Positions 33,749-41,586 of a stretch of DNA of 64,000 bases are shown here, in pieces. Origin of the DNA: Agreia sp. VKM Ac-1783 (GTDB taxonomy: Bacteria > Actinomycetota > Actinomycetes > Actinomycetales > Microbacteriaceae); NCBI RefSeq assembly GCF_900177765.1, contig NZ_FXWI01000001.1, forward strand, positions 62,001 to 126,000, written 5' to 3'. The translations under genes were made by a program, and so were the position numbers. How positions within the stretch are numbered: position 1 is the first letter of the stretch; every line of letters begins with the position of its first letter. The notes below the pieces were generated by a model. It was not told the DNA's origin, searched no databases, and was given only the letters and a program-made list of their open reading frames with translations.

Positions 33749-34447
33749 CTACTCCGAGAGAGTGACCACTCCGAGCCCCGGGTCGGCCTGTTTGACCGCG
33801 TCCCACGCGCTCGACTGCGTGCACGCCACCCCGACCGACACGAAGACGCCCGCGTCGCCGAACGCGCGCACGGCCAGGTAGTTGCCGTTGGATGCGCCCC
33901 AGAGCAGGTCGACGAACTCGACCTTGGCCGACGAGAAGCCTCCGGTGAACGTGTGCTTGGCGAACGCGTCGTCGGAAATCTGTTCTGTGCGCAGCGCCGA
34001 GGCCACCTTGCGCGAGGTCTCCTCGTCGTCGCCGGCGGTGACGTCGACGGTGTCGAGGGTCGACTGCCAGATTCGCAGTTTGCAGCCGGTCGACTCGCTC
34101 ACGTAGCTCATCGTGTCGGCGTCGGACGGCGCGTCTGGATCGACGGCCCAGTCGGTTGCCTCGGGCGGTCTGAAGGTGAGGGCGGCCAGGCTGCCGGAGG
34201 GCAGCGTGTAGTCGGAGCCAAAGGTCAGATCGCTGTAGTCGACGTCGCCGGGCGACTCGCTGGATGGCGACGGCACGGGCGACGGGCCGGCTGCAGCGCC
34301 GCCCCGCATGACCCCCACGGCCAGCATGAGGACCACCGCGGCAGCCGCGATCGACACGACGAGAGCGAGCGCGCCGCCGACCCCGAGCACGATGAAGAGC
34401 GTTCGGTTCGAGGTGGGCTGGCGGTGCGGGGCCGGGGGAGTGCTCAT
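33749..34447 (-). CDS. Single-pass membrane protein with extracytoplasmic domain
   Basis: A 232-residue protein with a Pro-rich cytoplasmic tip, one helix (about residues 17-47) and a Ser/Pro-rich linker, then about 160 residues outside. Two cysteines (in TGCKLRIWQS and GVACTQSS) could form a disulfide. I do not recognise a named domain. ATG 34447 is 8 nt from TAGACT on the reverse strand. It lies alone between the methyltransferase and the MaoC pair. Confidence 0.72.
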   Translation of the reverse strand: MSTPPAPHRQPTSNRTLFIVLGVGGALALVVSIAAAAVVLMLAVGVMRGGAAAGPSPVPSPSSESPGDVDYSDLTFGSDYTLPSGSLAALTFRPPEATDWAVDPDAPSDADTMSYVSESTGCKLRIWQSTLDTVDVTAGDDEETSRKVASALRTEQISDDAFAKHTFTGGFSSAKVEFVDLLWGASNGNYLAVRAFGDAGVFVSVGVACTQSSAWDAVKQADPGLGVVTLSE

Positions 34448-34510
34448 CGTTGATCAGTCTAGGCAGCCGCAACAGCGCAGAGGTCGGCGGTGCGTTCGTA
34501 CAATGGACGG

Positions 34511-34957
34511 GTGCCAGTGAACCCCGAACTCGTCGGACGCGTCTTCGCCCCGACCTCTCCCTATCTCGTAGGCCGTGAGAAGGTGCGCGAATTCTCCGCG
34601 GCCGTCTTCGCCACGAGCCCGCTCAACACCGACGTCGAGGCGGCCAGGGCCGCCGGCTACGCCGACGTCGTGGCGCCGCCCACCTTCGCGGTGGTGGTGC
34701 AGGAGCACACCCTCAAGCAGCTGCTGAGCGAGCCGGATGCCGGTATCGACTTCTCGCGCGTCGTGCACGGCGACCAGCGCTTCACTTTCACCCGTCCGAT
34801 CGTGGCCGGAGACGAGCTCACGGCCACCCTCAGCGTGGCGAGCATCAAGTCGCTGGGCGGCCACTCCATGGTCACTGCCGAGTCGACCATCGTCGACGCG
34901 ACGGGCGCGCACGTCGTGACCGCAACATCCACCCTCGTCGTCAGGGGAGACGAATGA
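34511..34957 (+). CDS. MaoC-like dehydratase N-terminal domain protein (HadA-like)
   Basis: A 148-residue hotdog-fold protein resembling the FAS1_DH/MaoC N-terminal (HadA/HadC-type) subunit of a (3R)-hydroxyacyl dehydratase. It starts VNPELVGRVFAPTSPYLVGREKVREFSAAV, which is typical, and has the SLSVASIKSLGGHSMVTAE core. It is probably the non-catalytic partner of the next gene. GTG 34511 follows TACAAT (34499-34504) by 6 nt, so it is leaderless. Its stop overlaps the next ATG (ATGA). Mycobacterial HadAB makes mycolates; this lineage lacks mycolic acids, so the role here is unknown. Confidence 0.85.
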   Translation: MPVNPELVGRVFAPTSPYLVGREKVREFSAAVFATSPLNTDVEAARAAGYADVVAPPTFAVVVQEHTLKQLLSEPDAGIDFSRVVHGDQRFTFTRPIVAGDELTATLSVASIKSLGGHSMVTAESTIVDATGAHVVTATSTLVVRGDE

Positions 34958-35403
34958 CCGCCGGAATCACCCTCACGCCTGACGAGCTGACCGCGGGCGA
35001 CGTCGTCGCGGGCGGACACTTCGCGCTGAGCCGCGACTCGCTGGTGCGCTACGCCGGAGCCAGCGGAGACTTCAATGCCATCCACTACCGCGACGACGTC
35101 GCGGCATCCGTCGGCCTGCCCGGGGTGCTCGCGCACGGCATGCTGACCATGGGGCTCGCCGTGCAGCCGGTCGTCGACTGGATCGGCGACCCGGGACGCG
35201 TGCTCGACTACCAGGTGCGCTTCACCCGCCCGGTGCTCGTCGACCCCGTCGACGGAGCAGAGCTGATCGTGAGCGCGAAGGTCGGCAAGGTCGACGCCGA
35301 GGCGGGCACCGCGCGCATCGACCTGACCGTCACCTACAACGGCGACACGGTTCTCGGCAAGGCGCAGGCCGTCGTCTCCCTGGCGCCAGCCGCTTCAGTA
35401 TGA
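34954..35403 (+). CDS. MaoC family (3R)-hydroxyacyl dehydratase (HadB-like)
   Basis: A 149-residue single hotdog-domain dehydratase. The hydratase-2 active site is visible in YAGASGDFNAIHYRDDVAASVG (about residues 30-50; catalytic Asp and His), then LAHGMLTMGLAVQ. It is probably the catalytic half of a heterodimer with the preceding protein. The ATG overlaps its stop (ATGA), and its own stop overlaps the murB start (ATGA). This three-gene order is familiar from actinobacteria. Confidence 0.88.
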   Translation: MTAGITLTPDELTAGDVVAGGHFALSRDSLVRYAGASGDFNAIHYRDDVAASVGLPGVLAHGMLTMGLAVQPVVDWIGDPGRVLDYQVRFTRPVLVDPVDGAELIVSAKVGKVDAEAGTARIDLTVTYNGDTVLGKAQAVVSLAPAASV

Positions 35404-36617
35404 GCGGGCGGCACGGGCGGCCGGAACCGCGCGCTAGTGAATCGACAGACGGGTCGGTCGAGGCCCTGGATGTCCCGCTCGGCCCCCTGACGACCCTCAA
35501 GGTCGGCGGACCGGCGGCTCGCATCATCGAACCGCAGGGCGAGCCCGAACTGCTGCAGAGCGTGCTCGGCGTCTGGGACTCGGGCGACGACTGGTTCGTG
35601 CTCGGCGGTGGCTCCAACGTCGTCATCTCAGACGAGGGCTTCGACGGCACGGTCGTGCGCGTCGCGACCAGGGGAGTGGCGCGAATCGTCGCGCCCAGCG
35701 GAACCGTGCGACTGCGCGTGCAGGCCGGCGAACCGTGGGAGGACCTCGTCGCCTACACGGTGGAGCAGGGCTGGTCGGGCCTCGAGGCGCTCTCGGGAAT
35801 CCCGGGTTCGACCGGCGCATCGCCCATCCAGAACATCGGCGCCTATGGGCAAGAGGCGGGCGACTCCATCGTCTCTGTCGACTTTCTCGACTATGGCACC
35901 GGCCGCGTCGAGCGCATCGCACGCGACGACCTCGAGCTCGGCTACCGCACGAGCGTCTTCAAGAAAGGTCGGCGCGGAGTCGTGCTCTCGGTCACGTTCT
36001 CGCTGACCGACTCCGACGACTCCGCCGAGCCGCTCGGACCTCTCGCTCTCGGCAACCCGATCGCGTATCCGCAGCTGGCCACCGCTCTCGGCGTCGCCGT
36101 TGGAGACAGGGTCGCGCTGGGCGCCGTGCGTTCGGCGGTTTTGTCTCTGCGGGCATCCAAGGGCATGGTCCTGGATGCCGCGGATCCCGATTCCGTCAGC
36201 GCCGGCTCGTTCTTCACCAACCCGATCGTCTCCGAGAACTTCGCCCGCGGGCTGCCGTCGGATGCACCGCGCTGGCTCGTCGAGCCCGAGCAGGAACCGA
36301 TCGTGGTCGCGCTGCCCGATCCCGAGTCGGGGCTCGCCGTCGATCTGTCGGGCCCGCTCGGCGGAGCCGCGTCGACGTCCGCATCGTCGGAGCCGCAGGT
36401 CAAGTTGAGCGCCGCGTGGCTGATCGAGCGCGCGGGAATCGGCAGGGGCTTCTCGCTGCCAGGATCCCGTGCCGCGATCTCGTCGAAGCACACCCTCGCG
36501 ATCGTGAACACGGGTGGCGCCACAGCCGCCGATATCGCGGAACTGTCGCGGTACATCCAAAATCGCGTGTCTGCGGAGTTCGGCGTCGTGCTGCAACCGG
36601 AGCCCGTCTTCGTCTAG
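35400..36617 (+). CDS. murB: UDP-N-acetylmuramate dehydrogenase MurB
   Basis: MurB reduces UDP-GlcNAc-enolpyruvate with NADPH to UDP-N-acetylmuramate, an early cytoplasmic step of peptidoglycan synthesis. The 405-residue FAD enzyme shows PLTTLKVGGPA, LGGGSNVVISDEGF and GIPGSTGASPIQNIGAYGQE (FAD binding), YRTSVFKKG, the active-site Ser in SAGSFFTNP and the C-terminal AAWLIERAGIGRGF. It is longer than the E. coli enzyme, with an insert of about 60 residues after SFFTNP and a short N-terminal tail. ATG 35400 overlaps the previous stop. Confidence 0.97.
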   Translation: MSGRHGRPEPRASESTDGSVEALDVPLGPLTTLKVGGPAARIIEPQGEPELLQSVLGVWDSGDDWFVLGGGSNVVISDEGFDGTVVRVATRGVARIVAPSGTVRLRVQAGEPWEDLVAYTVEQGWSGLEALSGIPGSTGASPIQNIGAYGQEAGDSIVSVDFLDYGTGRVERIARDDLELGYRTSVFKKGRRGVVLSVTFSLTDSDDSAEPLGPLALGNPIAYPQLATALGVAVGDRVALGAVRSAVLSLRASKGMVLDAADPDSVSAGSFFTNPIVSENFARGLPSDAPRWLVEPEQEPIVVALPDPESGLAVDLSGPLGGAASTSASSEPQVKLSAAWLIERAGIGRGFSLPGSRAAISSKHTLAIVNTGGATAADIAELSRYIQNRVSAEFGVVLQPEPVFV

Positions 36618-36662
36618 CGCACTCTGACGTTATTTCGTCGACACATGCGCTAGCCTCGGCGG

Positions 36663-37418
36663 GTGGTTCGATTCAGTCGGGGGATGCGCCCCCTCGTGGT
36701 GATGGTCGTTATGGTCGGCGTGTTGGGCGTTGCGGGCTGCGCGCCGTCAGACGGTCCGGATGCTCCGACCTCGAGCCAGGCTGCGGGGTCGGCACTGTCG
36801 ACGGAGCAGGCGCAGAGGCTCGCGATCTTCCGCTTCAACAACTTCGACAGCGGCGTTCGCGCCGTGACGTTCAGTATCCCCGGCCAGCAACCAGTGCAGT
36901 TCTCGGGCTGGGTCGACTACGCCGCAGGGGCGGGATACGGCTTCGCCTCGACCACCGTCGACGGCGCGGCCGACACCGGGCTGCTGCGGTTCACGCCGCA
37001 GACGCTCGGCTATCAGCCGACGACGCTCGACAAGGCGCCCCTTCCCGTGCCGGCCGACGGCTGGCAGGAGAGCGACCTCGACCCGTCGGCGACGAGCCTG
37101 TCGAACGTGGTCGCCGTTCTGTTGAGCCTGGGCAACGACCGGCCTGACAATCCGCAGCTCCTGCAGCAGACGGATGCCCTCTGGCTGCGCTCCGACGACG
37201 TCGACGGAGTGGCGGTCGACGTGTTCGCGAGCCCCACCTCGGATACGCCGGCGACGGCCGCACCGTCGAACGCGGCACCGACCATCCGGTACTGGATCGA
37301 CGAGACCGGCCACCTGATGAAGGCAGAGATCCCCGTGTCGGGCCAGGCCGACACATGGACGACGGTGGAGTTCTCCGACGCCGACCCGAGTGTCAGCCTG
37401 GCTGTGCCGACGCAGTAG
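36663..37418 (+). CDS. Secreted lipoprotein, LppX-like
   Basis: A 251-residue lipoprotein with a clear signal (VVMVVMVGVLGVAGC, Cys near residue 26), a short Ser/Pro linker and a mainly beta domain (ALSTEQAQRLAIFRFNNFDSGVRAV to the end). The overall plan resembles LppX/LprAFG proteins but this rests on general features only. The GTG start follows TAGCCT by 6 nt (36651-36656), so the mRNA is probably leaderless. Confidence 0.75.
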   Translation: MVRFSRGMRPLVVMVVMVGVLGVAGCAPSDGPDAPTSSQAAGSALSTEQAQRLAIFRFNNFDSGVRAVTFSIPGQQPVQFSGWVDYAAGAGYGFASTTVDGAADTGLLRFTPQTLGYQPTTLDKAPLPVPADGWQESDLDPSATSLSNVVAVLLSLGNDRPDNPQLLQQTDALWLRSDDVDGVAVDVFASPTSDTPATAAPSNAAPTIRYWIDETGHLMKAEIPVSGQADTWTTVEFSDADPSVSLAVPTQ

Positions 37419-37567
37419 GAGCGGCGATCGGCACGATCATGTGTTCGTTCGGCTGATGCTCATGGGGATGTCAATGGTGAGTACTGCCCATGCGCTCACC
37501 TCGGCGCGCTAACGGCTGACTGCTAGGGTTTTTACACCAAGCACCCCCCAAAAAGGAGTACCTCTCA

Positions 37568-37984
37568 ATGCGAATTTCGCGCACAAAGACCACATCGCTG
37601 ATCGGCGCGCTCGCCATCACCGGACTTCTGCTGACCGGTTGCGCCGGCGGACAGAGCAAGGCCGACGCCTGCAAGGTTCTCGAGTCGGGTCTCACCGACC
37701 TTCAGAGCGAACTGACGAGCAGCCTCTCTGACGCGGCTACCGATCCGGAGGGGGCTTCCGAGGCTCTACAGACGGTCTCCGACAAGTTCTCCGACAACGT
37801 GTCGAAGGTCTCGAACGACGAGGTCAAGAAGGTCGCCGACGACGCAGACAAGGCTCTGGGTTCGCTCGTCAGCGAATTCAAGACGTACTCGAAAGACCCG
37901 GCTTCGGCCGACACGACGGCTCTGACCGACGCTTCGAGCGACGTTCAGGACACCTTCCTGGCCCTCTCGAAGGTCTGCAACTAG
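37568..37984 (+). CDS. Small helical lipoprotein
   Basis: A 138-residue secreted lipoprotein. The signal ends GLLLTGC (Cys near residue 25). The mature part is acidic and helical with a regular pattern (EVKKVADDADKALGSLVSEFKTY), probably a helical bundle, with two further cysteines, one four residues from the C-terminus. No named domain is recognised. The ATG has a strong AAGGAG 9 nt upstream and TAGGGT at 37524-37529 as a likely -10, so unlike many neighbours it has a leader. A strong terminator follows. Confidence 0.75.
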   Translation: MRISRTKTTSLIGALAITGLLLTGCAGGQSKADACKVLESGLTDLQSELTSSLSDAATDPEGASEALQTVSDKFSDNVSKVSNDEVKKVADDADKALGSLVSEFKTYSKDPASADTTALTDASSDVQDTFLALSKVCN

Positions 37985-37994
37985 CAGTAGAGAC

Positions 37995-38038
37995 GAAGCG
38001 GGCCTGGGGTGCAGCACCCCCGGCTCGCTTCTTTTTTT
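37995..38038 (+). terminator. Intrinsic terminator after the small lipoprotein gene
   Basis: GAAGCG...CGCTTC closes a GC-rich hairpin containing GGGGTGC/GCACCCC, and a run of seven T follows (38032-38038). It lies 10 bp after the stop codon. Confidence 0.92.
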
Positions 38039-38086
38039 AAGACGCCGGATGCCCGTGGCCTGGGCGCGCGCAGCGTCTTACGACCT

Positions 38087-38134
38087 AACGTGAGGGTTCG
38101 TCACGTTGCAAGCGCTCTCAGAAATGTCTAACTT
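38087..38134 (+). promoter_or_regulatory. Promoter with overlapping inverted repeat, facing the carD 3' end
   Basis: TTGCAA (38106-38111) and TAACTT (38129-38134) are separated by 17 bp, a good sigma-70 promoter. The perfect inverted repeat AACGTGA-N7-TCACGTT (38087-38107) overlaps the -35. No protein gene follows on this strand; transcription would enter carD from its 3' end. Confidence 0.5.
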
Positions 38135-38140
38135 GAGCTA

Positions 38141-38231
38141 ATAGGCAGGGGCCGACAGGGATGTGGGGATCTGGTCCGGGGGGACCGGTCGGCCTCTGCC
38201 ACGCACTTGCCGTGCGGTGCGCTCGGAGATG
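38141..38231 (+). ncRNA. Candidate structured RNA antisense to the end of carD
   Basis: Downstream of a good promoter, GGCAGGGGCCGAC (38144-38156) pairs along 13 positions with GTCGGCCTCTGCC (38188-38200), and the one non-Watson-Crick pair is G-U on this strand but a mismatch on the other. An inner hairpin GGTCC-GGGG-GGACC (38173-38186) and a further hairpin CGCAC-TTGCC-GTGCG (38202-38216) follow. The end is undefined and could run into carD antisense. It could instead be a carD 3' structure. Confidence 0.35.
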
Positions 38232-38723
38232 TTAGACGACGACGGCGTTCAAGACCTCGTCGAGCAGTAGCGATGCGTCTTCGTCGCTGACTCGGCGCGC
38301 GAGTGCGAGCTCGGAGATCAGCACCTGGCGCGCCTTGAGCAGCAGTCGCTTCTCGCCGGCGGAGACGCCCTGCGCCTGCTCGCGACGCCACAGGTCGCGC
38401 ACGACCTCGGCGACACGGTGCACGCTGCCCGAGGCCATCTTCTCCTGGTTCGCCTTGTAGCGGCGCGACCAGTTTCCGGGCTCTTCGACGAAGTCGTTCT
38501 GCAGAACGGCGAAGACCTCGTCGACACCGGCGGCGTCGATCACGTCGCGCACTCCGACGAGCTCGACGTTGTCGATCGGAAGCTTGATGATGAGATCGCT
38601 CGTGTGCACCCGCAGCGTCATGTAGCGCTTGTCTTCGCCCTTGACCTTCTTGGTCTCGAGTTCCGTGATGGTGACCGCTCCGTGGTGCGGGTAGACGAGG
38701 GTCTCTCCAATATCGAATTTCAC
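38232..38723 (-). CDS. carD: CarD family RNA-polymerase-binding regulator
   Basis: CarD binds the beta subunit of RNA polymerase and stabilises open complexes, notably at rRNA promoters. The 163-residue protein has the N-terminal Tudor-like RNAP-interaction domain (KFDIGETLVYPHHGAVTI) and the helical DNA-binding domain (FVEEPGNWSRRYKANQEKM and RDLWRREQAQGVSAGEKRLLLKAR). GTG 38723 is chosen because the family begins at this point; the frame continues upstream without similarity. It lies alone, with tetR 86 bp upstream on the same strand. A candidate RNA faces its 3' end. Confidence 0.96.
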   Translation of the reverse strand: MKFDIGETLVYPHHGAVTITELETKKVKGEDKRYMTLRVHTSDLIIKLPIDNVELVGVRDVIDAAGVDEVFAVLQNDFVEEPGNWSRRYKANQEKMASGSVHRVAEVVRDLWRREQAQGVSAGEKRLLLKARQVLISELALARRVSDEDASLLLDEVLNAVVV

Positions 38724-38808
38724 GACTGGGCTTCTCTTTTCTTTGTGACGTGGTGTGCGGAAGGTGAGATCTGAGGTGAGCGCTGGTCTGAGGACCTGGC
38801 CCGAGGAG

Positions 38809-39411
38809 TCACTTGAGCCACGGTGGCAGCAGGGTGATGAGTTCGTCGACCAGTTCGTCTTCACTGATGTCGTGATGGTCGGACACCCACGCGCTGAGCA
38901 GGCTCACGGTGCCGCCGGCGACGTAGGTCGCGGCGAGGCGGGCCCGGATGGCGGCAGGCCCCGAGGTGGGTGCTGAGAACGACGCGAGTACCTGCTCGGC
39001 ATACGCGGCGATGACGTCGTCGAAGGCGCGTCGCGACAGGGGGAGGCCGAGCGCGTGCGAGTAGAGGGACTCTCGCTGAGCGAAGTGCTGCACGAGTCGC
39101 GTGTAGCTCTCGCGGAGGCTGGCTGCGGGGTTGGGCTCTCCGGGGTTGGGAGCGGCGACGCTCGCGAACTCCTGTCGAAGCAGGGCGACCGCCAGGTCGT
39201 CGAGGCTGGAGAAATGCGCGTAGAACGAGCTGCGGCTGATCTTCGCCTCACGCACGATGTCGCTGACAGAGATGTCGCCGGAGTCGGCGGAGTGGAGCCG
39301 AGCCACCGCGGACAGGATTCCCTGTCGCGTGCGAGCCGCTCTCGGGTCTGCCGGAGCGTCGGAGGAGAATCGAGAACTGTCGGGCATTACAGCACTTCGC
39401 ACAGTTGACAT
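38809..39411 (-). CDS. TetR family transcriptional regulator
   Basis: A 200-residue repressor. The N-terminal helix-turn-helix is TRQGILSAVARLH...ISVSDIVREAKISRSSFYAHFSSLDDLAVALL (about residues 27-75), followed by a ligand-binding domain with no recognisable specificity. The second of two adjacent ATG codons (39411) is chosen because TAGACT lies exactly 6 nt upstream. A perfect 16-bp palindrome overlaps its -35, pointing to self-repression. It diverges from a marR gene. Confidence 0.9.
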   Translation of the reverse strand: MSTVRSAVMPDSSRFSSDAPADPRAARTRQGILSAVARLHSADSGDISVSDIVREAKISRSSFYAHFSSLDDLAVALLRQEFASVAAPNPGEPNPAASLRESYTRLVQHFAQRESLYSHALGLPLSRRAFDDVIAAYAEQVLASFSAPTSGPAAIRARLAATYVAGGTVSLLSAWVSDHHDISEDELVDELITLLPPWLK

Positions 39412-39433
39412 CATGGCAGTCTATCACGATTTC

Positions 39434-39449
39434 TCGGACACCTGTCCGA
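39434..39449. promoter_or_regulatory. Palindromic operator between tetR and marR
   Basis: TCGGACA-CC-TGTCCGA is a perfect 16-bp inverted repeat. It overlaps the expected -35 of the tetR promoter and lies 41 bp before the marR -10, so it could control both divergent genes. Confidence 0.6.
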
Positions 39450-39501
39450 TAAATGCGAGAGATGCTTAGTTCGCCTAGCGACCGGGCCTTAGAATCAAGC
39501 C

Positions 39502-39999
39502 ATGGAATCGTCGGAGGTGCGCGCTTCGGGCTATTGGTATGGCGACGACGTCGAGTTGAAGACCGGCGTCGACGCTCTCAACGCCCTGCGCCGCTACCGG
39601 GTGGCAGAGATGGATATGCGCCGTCGAACGCGAGCGGCGCTGCGGCTCAACGAGACCGACATCACTGCGCTGCGTTTCGTGGTGAACGCCGAGCGCGACT
39701 CGCGGGCCGTGAGTCCGAAAGACCTGGCCGGCCATCTCGCCATCTCGTCGGCATCCACGACCGTGTTGGTAGACCGTCTCGTCGCGAGCGGCCACCTCAG
39801 CCGGGCAAAGCATCCGAGCGATGGCCGGGCGGTCGTGTTGACGGCCACGGCCATGACTCACGCCGATATGGGCGAGGTCTTCGGAGACATGCACCATCGC
39901 ATGATGGAGGTTGCCCGGGGGCTCGACGGGCACGAGGCCACCGTGATCACGACGTTTCTGGAGCGAATGAGCGACGCGGTGTCGAAGTCGGATAAATAG
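39502..39999 (+). CDS. MarR family transcriptional regulator
   Basis: A 165-residue winged-helix regulator. The DNA-binding core is LNETDITALRFVVNAE, SPKDLAGHLAISSASTTVLVDRLVASGHLSR and the wing AKHPSDGRAVVLTATA (about residues 50-120), with C-terminal dimerisation helices. The ATG follows TAGAAT (39490-39495) by 6 nt, so it is leaderless. The ligand is unknown. The next small gene begins 17 bp after its stop, under its own -10. Confidence 0.9.
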   Translation: MESSEVRASGYWYGDDVELKTGVDALNALRRYRVAEMDMRRRTRAALRLNETDITALRFVVNAERDSRAVSPKDLAGHLAISSASTTVLVDRLVASGHLSRAKHPSDGRAVVLTATAMTHADMGEVFGDMHHRMMEVARGLDGHEATVITTFLERMSDAVSKSDK

Positions 40000-40016
40000 C
40001 TAGATAAACTAAATAG

Positions 40017-40334
40017 GTGGGAAAACTCATCTACGGCCCGACCGGCCTCGAAATCGACATCGACGACCGTGTGCTCGCTCACATGCGAGTCGTCGTCAAC
40101 GCCAAGTTCCGACGCGGAGAATCGTTCCTCTTCAACTGGGAGCACAACTCCGACGAAGGCAATGGGCGCAGCTCCATCTGGATGCATCCGACGATTCCCC
40201 TGCATATCCGTTTCTACGGCAACCGCCAGCCACCCGTGAACCGCGCCTGGATCGAGGCCCTCATGGTGACGGCGAACAGCGCGAACGGCATGGTGCTGAT
40301 CGCCGAGCCCGGGGGAACGACCCCGCAGACGTAA
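40017..40334 (+). CDS. Small conserved actinobacterial protein (DUF7882-like)
   Basis: A 105-residue protein beginning GKLIYGPTGLEIDIDDRVLAHMRVVVNAKFRRGESF, followed by NWEHNSDEGNGRSSIWMHPTIPLHIRFYG. Relatives in Microbacteriaceae are, from memory, labelled DUF7882 or mislabelled as DNA-ligase-like; no ligase motif is present. Soluble, no signal. The GTG follows TAAACT (40005-40010) by 6 nt, leaderless. Function unknown; its closeness to marR may be chance. Confidence 0.75.
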   Translation: MGKLIYGPTGLEIDIDDRVLAHMRVVVNAKFRRGESFLFNWEHNSDEGNGRSSIWMHPTIPLHIRFYGNRQPPVNRAWIEALMVTANSANGMVLIAEPGGTTPQT

Positions 40335-40340
40335 GACGCG

Positions 40341-41432
40341 CTATGCGGTAGCGCCGCTCGTGGCCGCCAGGGCATCCATGACCTGAGTCGCCACGATCCG
40401 ACCTGCACGATTGGCGCCGATCGTGCTCGCCTGGGGGCCGAAGCCGGCCAAAAAGACGTGCGGATCGCGCAGCGAGCGCCCCTTCGCGACGGCCACCCCA
40501 CCGCCCGTCTCGCGCAGATGCAGCGGCGCCAGGTGCCCCAGTTCGGCGCGGAAGCCGGTCGCCCAGATGATGGCGTCGGCGTGCTGGAACGAGCCGTCTG
40601 ACCAACGCACCCCATCGGCTTCGATCGACGAGAACATGGGGCGGTCGACGAGAACGCCGCGCTCGCGACCTGCGACGTTGCGAGGACTCGCCGGCAGTCC
40701 TGTGCCGCTCGACACGCTCGGAATCGGAAGGCCGGCTCGAGCCGCCGCGTCGGCGCGTTCTACTGCCGCGACCTTGGAATGCTCATCCATCGTGAACTCG
40801 ACGGGCCGCCTCGTGACCCAGGTGGTCGACGCGGCGACGCCCTCGAGTTCGAGGAGGAACCCGACCGCGGAGGTTCCTCCGCCGACGACGATGACGTCGA
40901 GGCCTGCCAGGTCGCCCGCCGCCCGGTAGTCGGGTGTCGACAGCTGGATGCCCGCGAACGCGTCGGCGCCCGGATACGACGGGAGGAACGGTCGTGCCCA
41001 CGTTCCGCTGGCGTTCACGACGACCTCGGCTCGCACAGCGCCACGACTGGTCTGCACCTCGTAGCGCCCGTCGGGCACTTTTGTGACGCCCGTCACCTCG
41101 ACGGGACGCACGACCTCGAGCTCGAAGTGCCGTTCGTAACGCTCGTAATAGTCGCTCACCACGTCTCGTGCGGGCAGCGACTGGTCGGCGGTCGAGAAGC
41201 TGAGACCGAGTTCGCTCATACCGGGAAGGTCGTCGACCTTGTGGGCGGTGTCGAGTCGAAGCGATTCCCAGCGGAACTGCCAGGCTCCTCCGGCCCGCGG
41301 TCCGCGGTCGAGGATGACGACGTCGCGCCCGGGAACGAGCCCGAGGCGGCGCAGGTGGAAGGCGACGGAGAGCCCCGCCTGGCCGGCGCCGATGATGACG
41401 ACGCGGGTGTCGTGGGGGAGTTCTGTGCTCAC
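40341..41432 (-). CDS. FAD/NAD(P)-dependent oxidoreductase, flavin monooxygenase-like
   Basis: A 363-residue flavoprotein with two dinucleotide folds: VVIIGAGQAGLSVAFHLRRLG at the start (FAD) and VIVVGGGTSAVGFLLEL mid-protein (NADPH), plus WATGF near residue 295. This plan fits the trimethylamine-/baeyer-villiger-type flavin monooxygenases or putative lysine/ornithine monooxygenase-like enzymes. Substrate unknown. GTG 41432 is used, with GAGG about 10 nt upstream. It converges on the marR-side genes, with 6 bp between stops. Confidence 0.85.
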   Translation of the reverse strand: MSTELPHDTRVVIIGAGQAGLSVAFHLRRLGLVPGRDVVILDRGPRAGGAWQFRWESLRLDTAHKVDDLPGMSELGLSFSTADQSLPARDVVSDYYERYERHFELEVVRPVEVTGVTKVPDGRYEVQTSRGAVRAEVVVNASGTWARPFLPSYPGADAFAGIQLSTPDYRAAGDLAGLDVIVVGGGTSAVGFLLELEGVAASTTWVTRRPVEFTMDEHSKVAAVERADAAARAGLPIPSVSSGTGLPASPRNVAGRERGVLVDRPMFSSIEADGVRWSDGSFQHADAIIWATGFRAELGHLAPLHLRETGGGVAVAKGRSLRDPHVFLAGFGPQASTIGANRAGRIVATQVMDALAATSGATA

Positions 41433-41586
41433 GAGCGCCTCAACCGCGCACGGGCGCGTTTTATTGCCGAGCTACGCGCCGCAACTCAGGAGGAACCGGA
41501 CGAAAACGGCGTTCTCGCCCGCCACCGCCCTGATCTTCCTGAAAAGGGGCATTCCGCCGTCGGAGGGTCGGGGCTAGCTTTGACGC

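Noticed and set aside
38087-38107. A CRP/GlxR site at AACGTGA-N7-TCACGTT.
   Set aside because: The spacing between GTGA and TCAC is 7, whereas CRP-type sites have 6. It is kept only as an unassigned inverted repeat.
38144-38200. The reverse strand as a 6C-type RNA because a hairpin loop contains a run of C.
   Set aside because: I find only one C-rich loop where the motif has two, and the long stem pairs better on the forward strand. The neighbourhood also does not fit what I recall of that motif.
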